This document shows, one piece after another, positions 33,425-45,357 of a stretch of 64,000 nucleotides of DNA (position 1 is its first letter; each line of letters starts with the position of its first letter). The notes beneath the pieces were generated by a model. The model was given only the letters and a program-made list of their open reading frames with translations. It was not told the DNA's origin and searched no databases. Both the position numbers and the translations under genes were made by a program. Source of the stretch: Lithodes maja (Eukaryota; Arthropoda; Malacostraca; Decapoda; Lithodidae); NCBI GenBank assembly GCA_037953745.1, contig JBAKBP010004262.1, positions 63,080-127,079 on the forward strand. Reading direction: 5' to 3'.

Positions 33425-35882
33425 TAATAAATGTGCTCGAGAAATAAGTCTCTGGGCATCTCAGTAACTCTTAATGATGGTCTCTTCATCCCTGCCTGTA
33501 CTTTGGAGGTTGTCAATGAACAAACCTTTATTAATAACCTCCACAACTTCGGGATCCTCATCAATAACGGAAAGATGTTTCAAGACCGTGGCATTAAAAG
33601 AAACTGTCAGCAAGTCACCCCGAACAACACTGCCTTAAATCGGTAGCAAATTAAGGGTGAAGATAAGTCCAAGGGATCCTTTGGCCACAGAAATCTGGTA
33701 TAGGCACGATCTTCCTCATGAAGTCATAATATGAGAAAGGCCTTCTTGATGTCACTTATCCAGGCATATTTGAGTACTCTGAATCGCAGCAATATTTTAG
33801 CTTGATCCGGCACTAGTGATGGCTCTGTGTAAAGGCAGTCATTAAGACTTGGCCTGCCTTTACCAATACTAGCGGAACAGTCGTACACAATACGAACGGG
33901 TGTCGTTACACTGTTCTTGGTGACCCTGTGATGTGCCAAGTAATGACAGTTTTCAGTAACATCGAAAGGAACCTCCTCGATGAAACCACGATGAAGTTGA
34001 CATTAATAACGTTGGCGTAGTGACTACAATAAACAGGATTTTGTTGAAATCGCTTCTGCAGACCCCTTAGGCGACCCGCTGCTAGACCAAGTTAGAAGGC
34101 AGTTTCTCTTGATGTTGATTCCATGTCAGTCTGACCTCATACTGCTGATTCTGTGCGGAGTATGTTACTGTCTCTTTGTAGATGTCCAACGCAGTCTTGT
34201 TTTCCTTTGAATCTTCGTTCGGAAAAATTCCTAGATGATCCAGTTCCCACAAACATTTTAATTCATTATGACATGGATTATATGATCCCGAGGATGTGTA
34301 TTGATCCATCGGGGTGACCGCGACTTTCAATATTGTAACTACTTGTAATTGGGCACTAGACTTGTCATTATGGCAGGAGCCACTTAGTGCACAAGGCAAA
34401 TTTAGTGTGCAAGAGAATTATGTCTCCCTTTTTTTTGTACCCTGGCCGCACCAAGTCATAATAATGATCAGCCCCAACCAAGTCCAGTCGAGATGTCTGA
34501 GTCATTAGAGGATCAGCTAATTTGTAACCTTTGCTTCGTAACACCTTCATATCGGCTTCTTGGCATTCTGATCCTTTATGATCCGGGAGAGTTTCTACCA
34601 CAACTGCTTCTAGAGAATAGTGTCTGCCCCGGAACTTGTACTTGAAGGACACTACTGGATACTTTTTACTCTCACATGCTCCGGTAAACCCTCGCAACTC
34701 TTGCTCTTCAACACCCAATTTTTCATATTGGATAGAGTTTAGAGCGAAATTTAGAACGAAGGTGCGCTGTGAGCATTGATCCAGTAGCGTACGCATCTTG
34801 ACTGTTCCTCTTGGTTCCTTTACTGTTGGCAGCATAACAGTTGGGAGGATAATACTAGTCTTCTTTGAAGACCCAGACATCGTGGTAGTTTGTGTCTTGG
34901 TCTTTGTTACCTTTCGAGGTTTCTGCTCCTTCGAACCATCCCATTGAGATTTGGATTGACAGAGGATACGGTAGTGTCTGTTATGACAGAATTTGCAGTC
35001 ACGGATGTTAGAGTTTACACAGCCATTGCTCCTATGGTCTGAGGATAAGCACTCAGTGCAAAGGTGGAGTTGTTTTGCGTGTTTTACTTTTAGAGCACCG
35101 GTTTTGTATTTTAGACACATAAACCACATGTGTGCCCCCTAGCATAACTTACAACTTTGACTCCAAACCAAGGCCTCCTGCACCGCAAAGGATGCTGAAG
35201 CTACTGATATGTGTGTTATAGTTCGTTCTGCTACACTTTCCAAGTTAAAGACCTCTGTTTGGTAAGCCTGTACAAACTATTCTAGGTCCCGACCGTCTTC
35301 ACCTAAAGTTATTTTTAAAGTCTCCTTTAGTGGGGATGGCAACTTATTCATCAGTATCACCACACTAGCTTCATGAAGGGTAATTTGTAGGGTTTCAATG
35401 GACCTTAATGTACCTTCAAAATTAGCATAGAATCCCTTTAACTCCTCGACATTGTAAGAGGGAGGACTCAAAGTAGTAAGTTTGGTCATATGTGCCGCCT
35501 TAATTCTATCCCTGTGTTCATAGGTTTTATATAGAAGGTCAATAGCTGGTTGATAGCTGGCTTCTTCTATCGCAAAACCTTCAATTAGTTGTTTCGCTTC
35601 GCCTTTAAGTTGACCTCTCAAGTATGTGAACTTTTGTATTGCACTGAGCTCATCATTGCTGTGTACAAAAATCCCATCCACTGAGTGGGATCACTGTCGA
35701 ACACATGAAGGGTGATTTTCGGTAATCTTATACCAGCATTCCTAGTAACTGCAGTGCAATATGGCTCCTTATGTTTGAGTTAACCCTGTAGATGGATGAT
35801 AATCTGATCAAGACTCTCCAAATGTTCCATGTCAACCTCTATGTCCGCGAAATAATCCTCGTCGGCTTCATATCGAGTTTCC
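33425..35882 (-). pseudogene. BEL/Pao-like retrotransposon remnant (gag, protease, start of RT)
   Basis: On the minus strand a likely start (METRYEADEDYF, 35882) leads into a Pao-type gag block at 35681-35277 (FTYLRGQLKGEAKQLIEGF, LYKTYEHRDRIKAAH). Cysteine motifs follow (LCTECLSSDH, CKFCHNRHYRILC). The protease-like domain at about 34800 reads LLDQCSQRTF where the D-S/T-G-S motif is expected. The start of RT is at 33939-33724 (RIVYDCSASIGKGRPSLNDCL, SDIKKAFL), continuing decayed to about 33425 (FLWPKDPLD). Most of RT, RNase H and integrase are missing. Frames are broken at several places. The order and motifs fit BEL/Pao and not Gypsy. Confidence 0.75.
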
Positions 35883-36383
35883 ATTTTACGGCGACATGTA
35901 TTAAATTAATCGAGTTGTCTCAATATAGATGCCAATTTAACCTCTATCGCTTCATTGTCTGCATTAACTAAAAATGTATTTATATCTGGTGAGCCTTGTC
36001 AAACCACTCTTGATACCCCCCTTTCGTCGTTTATACAGGGATAAAGTTAACATGATGGTAATACACAGGAATTATAATTTAAAAGTTAGACAATATTTTA
36101 CCTATATGGACGCTAAGTGTACTAATAAATACTAGACGACCTCAATATAGGCAAATTGTGGGGAGCCACGACGCAAAACGCAATAGTTAGTGAACGATTG
36201 ATGTCGGTGATGCAATAATTAGTTAGTTTACTCTACATTAAATGCGTCAATTTTTTGTTAAAGTACACTAAGGAAGGGATGCCAAAACTGTTATAAGACA
36301 ATCTAATTTATTTTATAAACATTGAAAAACAAGGCTAGCCCAATATCTACTTGGTACCAGATATGTTTGTTGCAGTTACCCCT
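35883..36383. other. no gene; AT-rich
   Basis: Probably the 5' leader of the BEL/Pao remnant followed by unrelated DNA. No LTR pair is visible. Confidence 0.4.
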
Positions 36384-36387
36384 TTAA

Positions 36388-36566
36388 CCCACTAGATCCC
36401 AGCGCCACAGCGTATGCGTCGGCAATGTATGTAATGCTACACCCCAGCGCCACATACGTTGCGTCTGCTACTTCAAAATGATTTACTCTGGTCCTATGGT
36501 AGCTAGAGGCTTGAAGATGGTATGGGAAACTACCTTATGATGTTGCCAAACAGTGGCGGTACGCGG
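36388..36566. mobile_element. TTAA-type element, left part (split by composite B)
   Basis: It begins after TTAA (36384-36387) with CCCACTAGATCCCAGC. The right end of the other part reads, as reverse complement, CCCACTGAACCCCAGC, so the two are inverted repeats. The inner sequence CCTATGGTAGCTAGAGG...CCTTATGATGTTGCC is also found near 51838-51891, inside the right part. It is cut at 36566 by insertion of the B composite. Confidence 0.75.
36563..36566. repeat. target-site duplication of composite B, left (GCGG)
   Basis: GCGG precedes the TGTTACGATC LTR end. The same four bases follow the right-most LTR (51735-51738). Confidence 0.72.
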
Positions 36567-37220
36567 TGTTACGATCCAGATTCTCAAAGACACAGGGCTC
36601 TTCAACATTGGACTAGATAATGGCAAAATGCAACAACGGTAACACTAGATCCAACCCCTGCCTTAAACACTGGAAAACAAAACACCATTACCGCCCTGAG
36701 TCGTGCCTGGACAACGAGGTATCCTATGACTCGGTAACTGGTGCACACACACTAGGCTGACGCTCGATGAAACAGCCTATTCTCAAACAGTAAAAGATTA
36801 CTCGATTAGGTTACACAAAGAAAAGATAGTTAACGTGATTAATTAACGTTACGGTAGATACTCAAATAACTGGCACTCCTGTATTAAAGAAAGTGCAATG
36901 CTAGTCCTGCAACATCAACTGGAACCTTCTGAAATAAGTCTGATGCTGGGAAGATGTTCGTAAAGAATCTTGAACAATTATAATGCAGAATACGGGTCAC
37001 AATAAATACTAGGACATGTAGTAATAATAGGCAGGCGAATAATAAAGACTGCGCAAAGGTAGTAATGCTCGACAACTAAAGAAATGCTTCGTGACACAAC
37101 GCAACAGCCTACTTGGGTTATGCAACTCAACAACAACCTCGGCTCAAAAGTGCAGTGAATAATAATGTTGCATACATATAATAATGGGGGCTTATCTCTA
37201 ACCAGTGTCTGCTCAGTTAA

Positions 37221-37860
37221 CCTGACAAGCGCTAAATAGACCTAGGGGCTAGGGTAGTTTTTTGTGCATTTCTAGCCTTGGATTCTGACAGAATTCGTTA
37301 TATTTACAATATAGAGCATTATTTGTTTTCGGTATGCTTTTATTTTACATATATGATGTATATATGAACCTTCAAGAGTGCTAAAATAAGTGGGAAAAGC
37401 ATTTGGGTGGTGAAAAACGAAGATATTGGCCACCCGGTCATAATCTCAGGCGAGAGAGAGCCACAGGCAACCCTCCTCTCTCGCTGTCTGTGAGGTAACT
37501 GAGACGAGCGGGGCGGTGTGGGCCGGTGTCTGGGTGTTACATAACGATCTTTTCTGCAACCCACTTGTGCTACATTATCGCGGGAGAGAAAAATAACCGA
37601 TAAATGATGATAATAAGAGGGAAAATAGGTGATAATTGAGGAGGGGAGGGAGGGGGGAATAAGGTGGGGAAGGAGGGGAGGGGGGTGGGTGAGATTTACA
37701 TGGATGAGTACTGGAGGGGAATTATCTCACCTAGAGACAAATTCCTTTGTTTTGATAGGCCCTTTTTTTTTGGGGAAAGCTTTTTTTATGGTCTTGCTTC
37801 CGTGAGGCCTATCGCGTTCCCTATAGGAAGCCTTCCGTGAGGCCTATCGCGCTTGCCGGG
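37221..37860. mobile_element. 640-bp TTAA-flanked non-autonomous element inside element B left LTR
   Basis: TTAA lies at 37217-37220 and 37861-37864; the right LTR has a single TTAA at the matching place (near 50680). The terminal inverted repeats are CCTGACAAGCGC and CCCGGCAAGCGC, 10 of 12 matching. A subterminal string (CCGTGAGGCCTATCGCG) is repeated near the right end. It belongs to the same family as 14280-14908. No open frame of note. Confidence 0.9.
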
Positions 37861-38725
37861 TTAATAAAGTCTAGCTGGGGTATCAAGGCCGGGCAACAAT
37901 GGGTGAGCATGCGGCTCGTAGCCTAACGTTGTCCGAAGGTGGTATAATGAAGATTACGTTATATGACGGGGATGCTCTCTTGATAAATCTAGGTCTCTAG
38001 TACCTAGTTCTATCCTGGCGATCCCTCAGAAGTCAACACAAAGAGGCAGCACTATGTTGTGAGGGATAGGCTATGGCCCTCTCACACCACAGCGCTGTGC
38101 TCGCAAAGTAAACCCACCCGAAGACAACTTAGGCTCCCACAGTACCTGTCAATGTCATGCAGGGCTTAGCTAACACTGCACACATCGGAGACAACGACAC
38201 AGTAACCTTACCCCCAGTCTAGCTTTAGATAACCAAGCAGAATCACTCAACACCTTGCCAGGGAGACATATACCGGTCTACAACCTTCCCGAGAGAGGAC
38301 ACATACGGAAAAGTCTGTCTCTCCAAACCTCAATAAAGCCTAATACCTCCTTAATCTAATACATGGAAATATCTGAGAGCTTCGCGTACAATACGACTGG
38401 CCGACGGTGAACGTCTATGCTAAAACCAGAAGGGATGTTGAGTTTAATAAAGATTAGAGAATGAGAAAGGAGAAGTCAAGAGAGAGAAATAGTATGCAAA
38501 GTGGCGAGTATGGGGGACAGAATTGCAAAGAATGTAGACGATACGCGTGTCAGGCAAGCTCTGAGCTGGTCAAAAACACGCGGCCGCGATGGGAAGGGAC
38601 TAGTTGACCACCCGGCCGCCAACGCCGTCAGCGCCCAAGCGAGCCGCGTCATAGCTCACCCCGCTGCCAGGTGTACCCCCTCACCCTCTCTTGCTCGCCT
38701 CCCACACAAGCAACATTTATATTAT

Positions 38726-38928
38726 CTATCTATCTATCTATCTATATGCTCAGGCCCAATCCCCATTTTGGGGGTAGCCGACTCAAGACAGAGCAAGAAC
38801 AGGGAAAACACAAAAACAACATAAAACAAAAAATAAACACAGATAAAAAACACAAACTCACACACATCCAGGTCACCCAGGAGAAGACCCAGAGACCAGG
38901 GTTACCAAGGTCGCTCCAGCACTCCCCC
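38726..38928 (-). mobile_element. 203-bp LINE 3'-end fragment with (ATAG)n tail inside the LTR
   Basis: It is absent from the right LTR, where the flanking bases are contiguous. On the minus strand it ends GGGATTGGGCCTGAGC then ATAGATAGATAG, as expected for a severely 5'-truncated LINE. The tail type matches the RTE-like LINE at 45358-48088, but the body does not, so it is a different family or a different 3' UTR. Confidence 0.75.
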
Positions 38929-39119
38929 AGCGAATATAAAATATAAGGCGCGGTCACAGACCAAAACAAAGACCATTTCTAGACTGTCTGTGGCAACAAG
39001 ACACTAATAAAATAAAGCAGATCATTCTAGGACAACTGTAGCCCATCCCCCCATCCTGGCGAGCGCTAGCGAGCTGCAATGCCCCACGCAACCATTCTGT
39101 TAACGCCGGGAGGCGTCAC

Positions 39120-39131
39120 CCCCCCCCCAAG
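39120..39131 (-). promoter_or_regulatory. polypurine tract of element B
   Basis: On the minus strand, ATCTTGGGGGGGG directly abuts the 3' LTR, as in element A. Confidence 0.7.
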
Positions 39132-39626
39132 ATATGGGACACTCAACCATGGGCCCATATCTGAACAGACAGAATGTCGCTAGAATCTGCCACTCCTAAC
39201 CACTCTGCCACTCATGGAATGCAAGCTCAGTCTCCTCAAACAAAATACAACAACATTTATATATATATAAAACAAAATGTTATCACCCTTCCCAAACATA
39301 ATACATTAATTCATAACATTGTGCTCCCAGAGCGAGCTTTAAGAAGCACAGCCTACTGAGGGAAAATCATCTGCGCTCAGTACTCAGCTACAATATTATC
39401 TTAAAATTAATTATTAAAAAGAAAGAGTTTTTACTTAATTTTTCATATTTTATTTTAATGTATTTTTTGGCGGCGACTATAGATGTAGCCTAATTTTCGT
39501 CTAATCAAAGCCAACAACTCCTGCACTGCGACCCTACGCTGATGCTACACACGCGAGCCAACAAGCACCAGCGCAAAAATACACCGCGAGCCAAGACAGG
39601 AGGCTATACCAACATACTGTGGTAGC

Positions 39627-40571
39627 CTACCCCGGATCCTCCACCCGCGACAAACAGTCCGCAATCACATTCTCACAACCGGCAATATGGCGAATGTCTA
39701 AGTTGTACTCTTGCAACATGAGCGACCATCTGGTCAGCCTCATATTCCGGTTGTGGAATTGATTGAGGAATTTAAGCGGGTGGTGGTCGGTATACACTAC
39801 CACGACTGGCCCATAGGCAGGAACATAGACCTCAAAGTGTCTGAGCGCTAACACGATTGCCAACAGTTCCTTTTCAACAACCGAATAGTTTTTCTGTGCT
39901 GAATTAAATTTCTTTGAAAAGAAACTGACTGGATGCTCAAGACCTTCCTCGTCTGTCTGCAAATGTACGGCACCAGCCCCTATTCCGCTGGCATCAGTCG
40001 CCAACTGAAATGGTCGTTCAAAGTCCGGGGCCCTGAGGATAGGGTGAGTGCATAAAAGGTGTTTAACTACTCGAAACGCCTGCTCACACTCAGGTGCCCA
40101 GCGGAACTTTTTATCTTTGGCTAGTAGATCTGTCAAAGGAGCTAACACAGTAGAATAGCCTCTTATAAAGCGGCGGTAATACCCAATCATGCCCAAAAAT
40201 CTCATGATCTGCCGCTTGGTGGTCGGCCTGGGGAACAAGTCGATAGCCTGTATCTTCTGTTGGGGCGGGCTCACCTGCCCTAACCCAACCACAAACCCCA
40301 GATACTGCACCGTGGCTTGCACAAAGTCACACTTGCCCAGATTAACCACCAAGCCTGCTTTACTAAGTTGACTAAATAAGGCTTCTATGTGCTCACAGTG
40401 ACTTTGGAAATCGTTGTCATAAATGATCACGTCATCAAGGTAGACAGTACAGTTTGGGATGTCTGCTACGATGTCGTTCATTAAGCTCTGGAAAGTGGCC
40501 GGTGCATTTTTCAGACCATATGGCATCACGTTGCAACGGTAAGTACTGCCATCCACCACAAACCCGCACAC
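39627..40571 (-). pseudogene. element B reverse transcriptase (C-terminal half) and RNase H
   Basis: A minus-strand frame of 314 codons continues the RT after a frameshift. It shows MPYGLKNAPATFQ (motif B), VYLDDVIIY with the YLDD active site (40431-40442), connection blocks LGFVVG and FLGMIGYYRRFI, then RNase H with ATDASG (Asp 193), VVEKELLAI and YTDHHPL (Asp 262). The frame ends in DCLSRVEDPG and stops, with nothing but about 500 bp before the 3' LTR. No integrase follows RNase H, unlike standard Gypsy elements. The frame is intact apart from the break at its start. Confidence 0.9.
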
Positions 40572-43500
40572 CTCTTTAGCTCGCTCAGACAGTGGTAGCC
40601 TTTGACGAGGTCTACCTTGGTCAAGTACCTTGCTTTCCCGATCTTATCCACACTGTCATCCACCCGGGGAAGAGGATATGCATTGGTGGGGGTCAACCCG
40701 TTCAACCGCCTAAAGTCAATGCAGAACCGAACTTTTCCAACAGGTTTGGGCTGCAGAGTGACAGGAGAAGTCCACCGTACTGCCCCCTTCTCGATCAAGC
40801 CTCTCGCCAGCATATACTCCAGCTCATCCCTGAGCGCTGGGAGTTTAATGGGTGGCACCCGATAAGGTATCGACTTGAAGGGGGGGTGCTCTCCTACATC
40901 GATGTCATGCACCGCTTGAGTAGTGAGGCCTGGGTGCTCGGCAAATACAGTGGGGTATGAATCGAACAGGCGCTGCACTGCCACCTGCTGTTCCTCCGGC
41001 AGGTGCGCCAGAGCATCGTGCGCACATTGGCTCAAATTCCCCGCCCACTGATCAGCCGAGACATGACAATCCCAGTTATCATCCACCTGATCATTGCTGC
41101 CCCCCTCTCCTTCTCCACCATGACCGCAACAGGTCAACACAGGGACAGCTAGTGACTCAGGTGGGCGCCTCACATACTCCTTCAACAAATTAATGTGGCA
41201 TAGTTGGTTACGCTTCTTCCGGTCTGGAGTGGCAACGAGGTAATCCAGATCGGAAATCTTTGACACCACCCGATAAGGCCCAGCGTACTTGGCAGCCAGA
41301 GGATGACCTGCCAAAGGTAACAGGACCAACACCTCTTGACCTACCTGAAACTCCCGGAGTTTCGCCTTAGTATCGTACCTGTCCTTCATACGGGCCTGCG
41401 AACTCACCAAATTACGCCCGGCCAGCTCCAGACTTCTAAGCATTCTCTCTCTGCTCTCGAGGACGTATCTCAACATAGAACATGGCTTAGCGGTACCCTC
41501 CCAAATCTCCTTCACCATGTGGAGAGGGCCCCTCACCTGATGCCCGAAAACAAGCTCATTCGGACTGAAACCGAGACTCTCTCCAGGTACTTCTCTTTCC
41601 GCGAACAAAACATACGGCAGACCAAGGTCCCAATCCTTTCCGTTCTCTGCGCAATAACATCGAAGCATGCTTTTCAGCGTGGCGTGCCACCTCTCCAACA
41701 CCCCTTGACTCTCCGGGTGATACGCAGAAGAGACGACAGTGCTGATGCCATGCTGAATCATAGTTTGTTTGAACAGATTAGAGGTAAAATTAGAACCTTG
41801 GTCCGATGGCACCTCTTGCGGGTAATCATACTGCGAGCAATACAAGAGCAGGTTCCGGACAACAGTTTTCGCCGTGCCATTTCTCATTGGATATGCATCA
41901 GGATAACGAGTGGCCACATCCATGATAGTTAATAGAAATTTATTACCGGCACTAGTAGGGGTTAGGGGTCCGACCATATCAATGATGACCTTACTGAAGG
42001 GCGGTCCACTGACAGGAATGGGGTGCAACGGGGCTCTCGGAATTGTTTGGTTAGGTTTTCCAACCCTCTGGCACGTATGACACCTTGCTATCCAGGTTAC
42101 CACCTGCCCCTTCAACCCCGGCCACCAAAACAATTTTTCTAAAGCCGCCACCGTTTTTCTCACCCCTAGATGTCCTGCCAGTGGTATGTCATGCGCCAAC
42201 CTCAGTAGGCTATCCCTGCACTCCCGTGGCACCACCAACTGGTCCACTACTCCGGACCCCTCTTGCCAACTACGTTTAGGGTCTTGAAAACGCCTATAGA
42301 GGATGCCTTCTAAATACAAAAAATCTCCTGGCTGTGCATCGCCGTCCTCGTCGAGCTCTACAGCTCCATTAGCACACGTTTGGAGCTCAGGGTCCTCTAG
42401 TTGCAACCAACGTATATCTGAGGGTGCCAAGCGATCTAACTGCTCCCGGAGCAATGCATGACCTTCCACGATACTGGGCTGCTCCCTCTGTCTCTCTCGA
42501 TGTACATAACGTTGCTGTCGTGGAGACTCGTCATGCCCAGCCTTGTCACTCTCGATGACAGGCCCAGGGGCTACTCCAGAATTAAGTAATGGTGCTAATA
42601 CTGAATCACCCAGGAGAGCCGCCGAGTCAAAACTCTTAAAACCAACTCCAGCTTTAGCCTCCTCCTGTTGATCGTTCCTCCGCTGGTCTGAAGACGGAGG
42701 ACTAGGCTGTGACACTTTAGCTGCCCGAGCTCGGGTGACAACACACGCCATGGGTTGTGTCTGGCACCGCTCGACCCACTCTTGCTCTTCCTTACTCACG
42801 TCGGCCGGCCTCTCGGCAACGACTAAGGGTAGAACCTCAGAAGCGGGCATTGCAAAGTCGTTGCCGAGAAGAAGGTCGACGCCCTCCACTGGCAGTTTCT
42901 CCACAATCCCGATATCCAATTCACGTGCCACACCATCCACCTCCAACTCCAACCGCACCAGCGGGTATGACCGAGTTGCATTAATACCCTGCACCACCAC
43001 CACCCGAGCCGCGTTTATAGGGTAGCCAGTCAAGTTTTTCATCAGAGTCTGGGAAGCACCTGTATCGCGCAAGACCTCTACTCCATGCTTGCGCCCCGCC
43101 CACATCACACAACCCCGCCCTCTATGGTCGCAAAAAGCATCCTGAGCAGGGTTCGAGCCTCCCAGGTGCTTCTGCATTGGCTGTGCCTCAGCCTCTGACG
43201 AACTGCCCCGGGCAAACTCAGATGACTTCGGAGACACACCAATGTTGCAGGCCAAAGACACAGCTGCTGTAGGTGGTTTGCTAGGACAGACTCTTGCAAA
43301 GTGCCCCTTTTTATGACAATGATAACACTCCAACTCCCCTTTGGGCTTCCCTTGGTACTGGGAAGGGCCCGGCCCCTTCTTAAATGGGACGGTGCTAGTC
43401 TTGTGGTCAGTCTTGGTATCATGGCTCTTGTACTTGTTTGCATAAGGTATATCACTAACTCGGGGGGGTGGGGCGTCACGCCCCTTGTTACCTGCCTCAC

Positions 43501-44704
43501 TATGCTGGGCAGACCCGCACCCACGAATTAGTGATAGCCGGAGGTCAGCCATCTCAGCTGCCTCCTGTAGAGTTTTTGGTTGCTTTTCTTTAAGGTTTTA
43601 TGTCAGGTCGCCGCCCGTGCATTTGAAAAACTGCTCTAAAAGCACCAACTGTTTAATGTCGTCAAACGTAGTAGCTTTCTCCGACCTCAGCCAATTCCCA
43701 AAAGCATCGGACAGCTCCCGGGCATGCTCCAAAAAGATGCTCTCCCGACCCTTGGTAACACCCCGGAACTTCAACCTGTACGTCTCTGGTTGTAGTTCGT
43801 ATGCTCTCAGGACAGCTTCCTTGAGTTCCTCATAGATAATACAAGACTCTATAGGCAACGCATCGTAGGCTTTAAGACCCTTGCCTATTAATCTAGAGGA
43901 TACAAGTGCTGCCCATTTATTCTCTGGCCACTGGTGTTCCTGGCACTTCTTCTCAAAGCGTGTGAAAAATTCTGTTACACCACTCTCATCATACACCGGA
44001 ACCAGTTTCAATAAGTGCGAGAGAGACTGCTCATGAACACAGTTACCAGCCCCAAGTCGCTGTCCCGTTGTCTCTACTCGCGACTTCTCTACGTCCATGT
44101 CGGCACAGTACCTAGTCGACTCAGCTTGGATTTTTGCTTGACTGATAGTTTTTCTCTCTTCTATCCTGGCTAATTCTAATTGCTGCTGAAGCTCACATGC
44201 CCTTTGTTGCTGCTGAAGCTTAGCTAATTCGAGCTGAAGCAATAATTCTGGAGTTAACCCTTGAGGAGGTGAAGGTGCTACAATGTTTGAAATTACCGGT
44301 GGTCCCCCCAGGGGCAACCCACCCTGCCAGTCACCTCCCAACTGCGGAAGCGTACCCGGGGTCGGCAAACTACTGGGATGGCTGGGAGTCGAGTGTAGGA
44401 GAAGCATGGCCGAAGGGCTCTGAGCACTCAACCCATCTCGCTCACCAGTCACCCTGCCCAGTACACACGTTATCAAGTTATCCCTGGTCATGCTGCTAGT
44501 AACCGCATGACCGATAGCTGTGGCCAGGCATTGAAGACCGTACCGATCCATACCCTCCAACCACTCGGCAGTAACAGGCCATTGCACAAATATCCTAGCA
44601 TCCTCCTCACAGTTCACCCGATTAACCCTTTCATCATGCTGCTGTTCCTCAGTTTCGACATTACATACTGTGTCTCCATTCTCCTCTGATCCGGTATAAG
44701 ACAT
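40526..44704 (-). pseudogene. element B gag-pol: Gag, protease, integrase, RT N-terminus
   Basis: The start is the ATG at 44704. Gag (368 codons) meets an in-frame TAA at 43598-43600, just after the capsid-like block, then the same frame continues without interruption to 40526. Numbering from the Met at 43552: CCHC knuckle 76-89; protease DTG 163-165; integrase H2C2 finger H454, H461, C491, C494; catalytic D525, D584, E620 (35 residues between the last two); GPY 758-760; RT from about 885 with FCIDFRRLN and TKVDL. A shift at about 40585 ends it. The order protease-integrase-RT-RNase H is the notable point. Element A has a sense codon where this TAA stands. Confidence 0.9.
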
Positions 44705-44907
44705 GATGCTCTCAAAAATTTCTCACCACAATATTCAGAAAAGAAGTACCCCAAACTCTTATGTAGCACTATTCACTTGCCAAAAATGTCTGAAGACTCT
44801 CAAGTGCTATACTACTTTACCAAAACAAAATTAACGTGCCCACTATATTCCTCAATAAAACAAATGACCACAACAATCCTGCAATTATCTCTTAGTTCAC
44901 AAGATCC

Positions 44908-44922
44908 TGAGCTAGGTCGCCA
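44908..44922 (-). promoter_or_regulatory. primer-binding-site-like sequence of element B, copy 1
   Basis: On the minus strand, two bases after the LTR, TGGCGACCTAGCTCAG. The first nine bases match the site of element A. The same site occurs before the right LTR (about 50011-50025). Confidence 0.6.
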
Positions 44923-44924
44923 TT

Positions 44925-45357
44925 TGTTACGATCCAGGTTCTCAAAGACACAGGGCTCTTCAACATTGGACTAGATAATGGCAAAATGCAACAACGGTAA
45001 CACTAGATCCAACCCCTGCCTTAAACACTGGAAAACAAAACACCATTACCGCCCTGAGTCGTGCCTGGACAACGAGGTATCCTATGACTCGGTAACTGGT
45101 GCACACACACTAGGCTGACGCTCGATGAAACAGCCTATTCTCAAACAGTAAAAGATTACTCGATTAGGTTACACAAAGAAAAGATAGTTAACGTGATTAA
45201 TTAACGTTACGGTAGATACTCAAATAACTGGCACTCCTGTATTAAAGAAAGTGCAATGCTAGTCCTGCAACATCAACTGGAAACTTCTGAAATAAGTCTG
45301 ATGCTGGGAAGATGTTCGTAAAGAATCTTGAACAATTATAATGCAGAATACGGGTCA
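44925..45357 (-). repeat. element B middle LTR, truncated by LINE insertion
   Basis: The first 433 bp match the right LTR until ATGCAGAATACGGGTCA, where LINE sequence takes over. The remaining about 1,270 bp of this LTR are missing. Confidence 0.88.

Larger units (their letters stand above)
36567..39119 (-). repeat. element B left LTR (3' LTR in element sense)
   Basis: It starts TGTTACGATCCAG and ends GGCGTCAC next to the polypurine tract; the final A seen in the right LTR is missing. Two insertions (37221-37860 with its TTAA, and 38726-38928) account for its extra length over the 1,707-bp right LTR. Confidence 0.92.

Noticed and set aside
38501..38824. 107-codon frame in the left LTR
   Set aside because: It spans an LTR and a LINE-tail insertion; not conserved in the right LTR.
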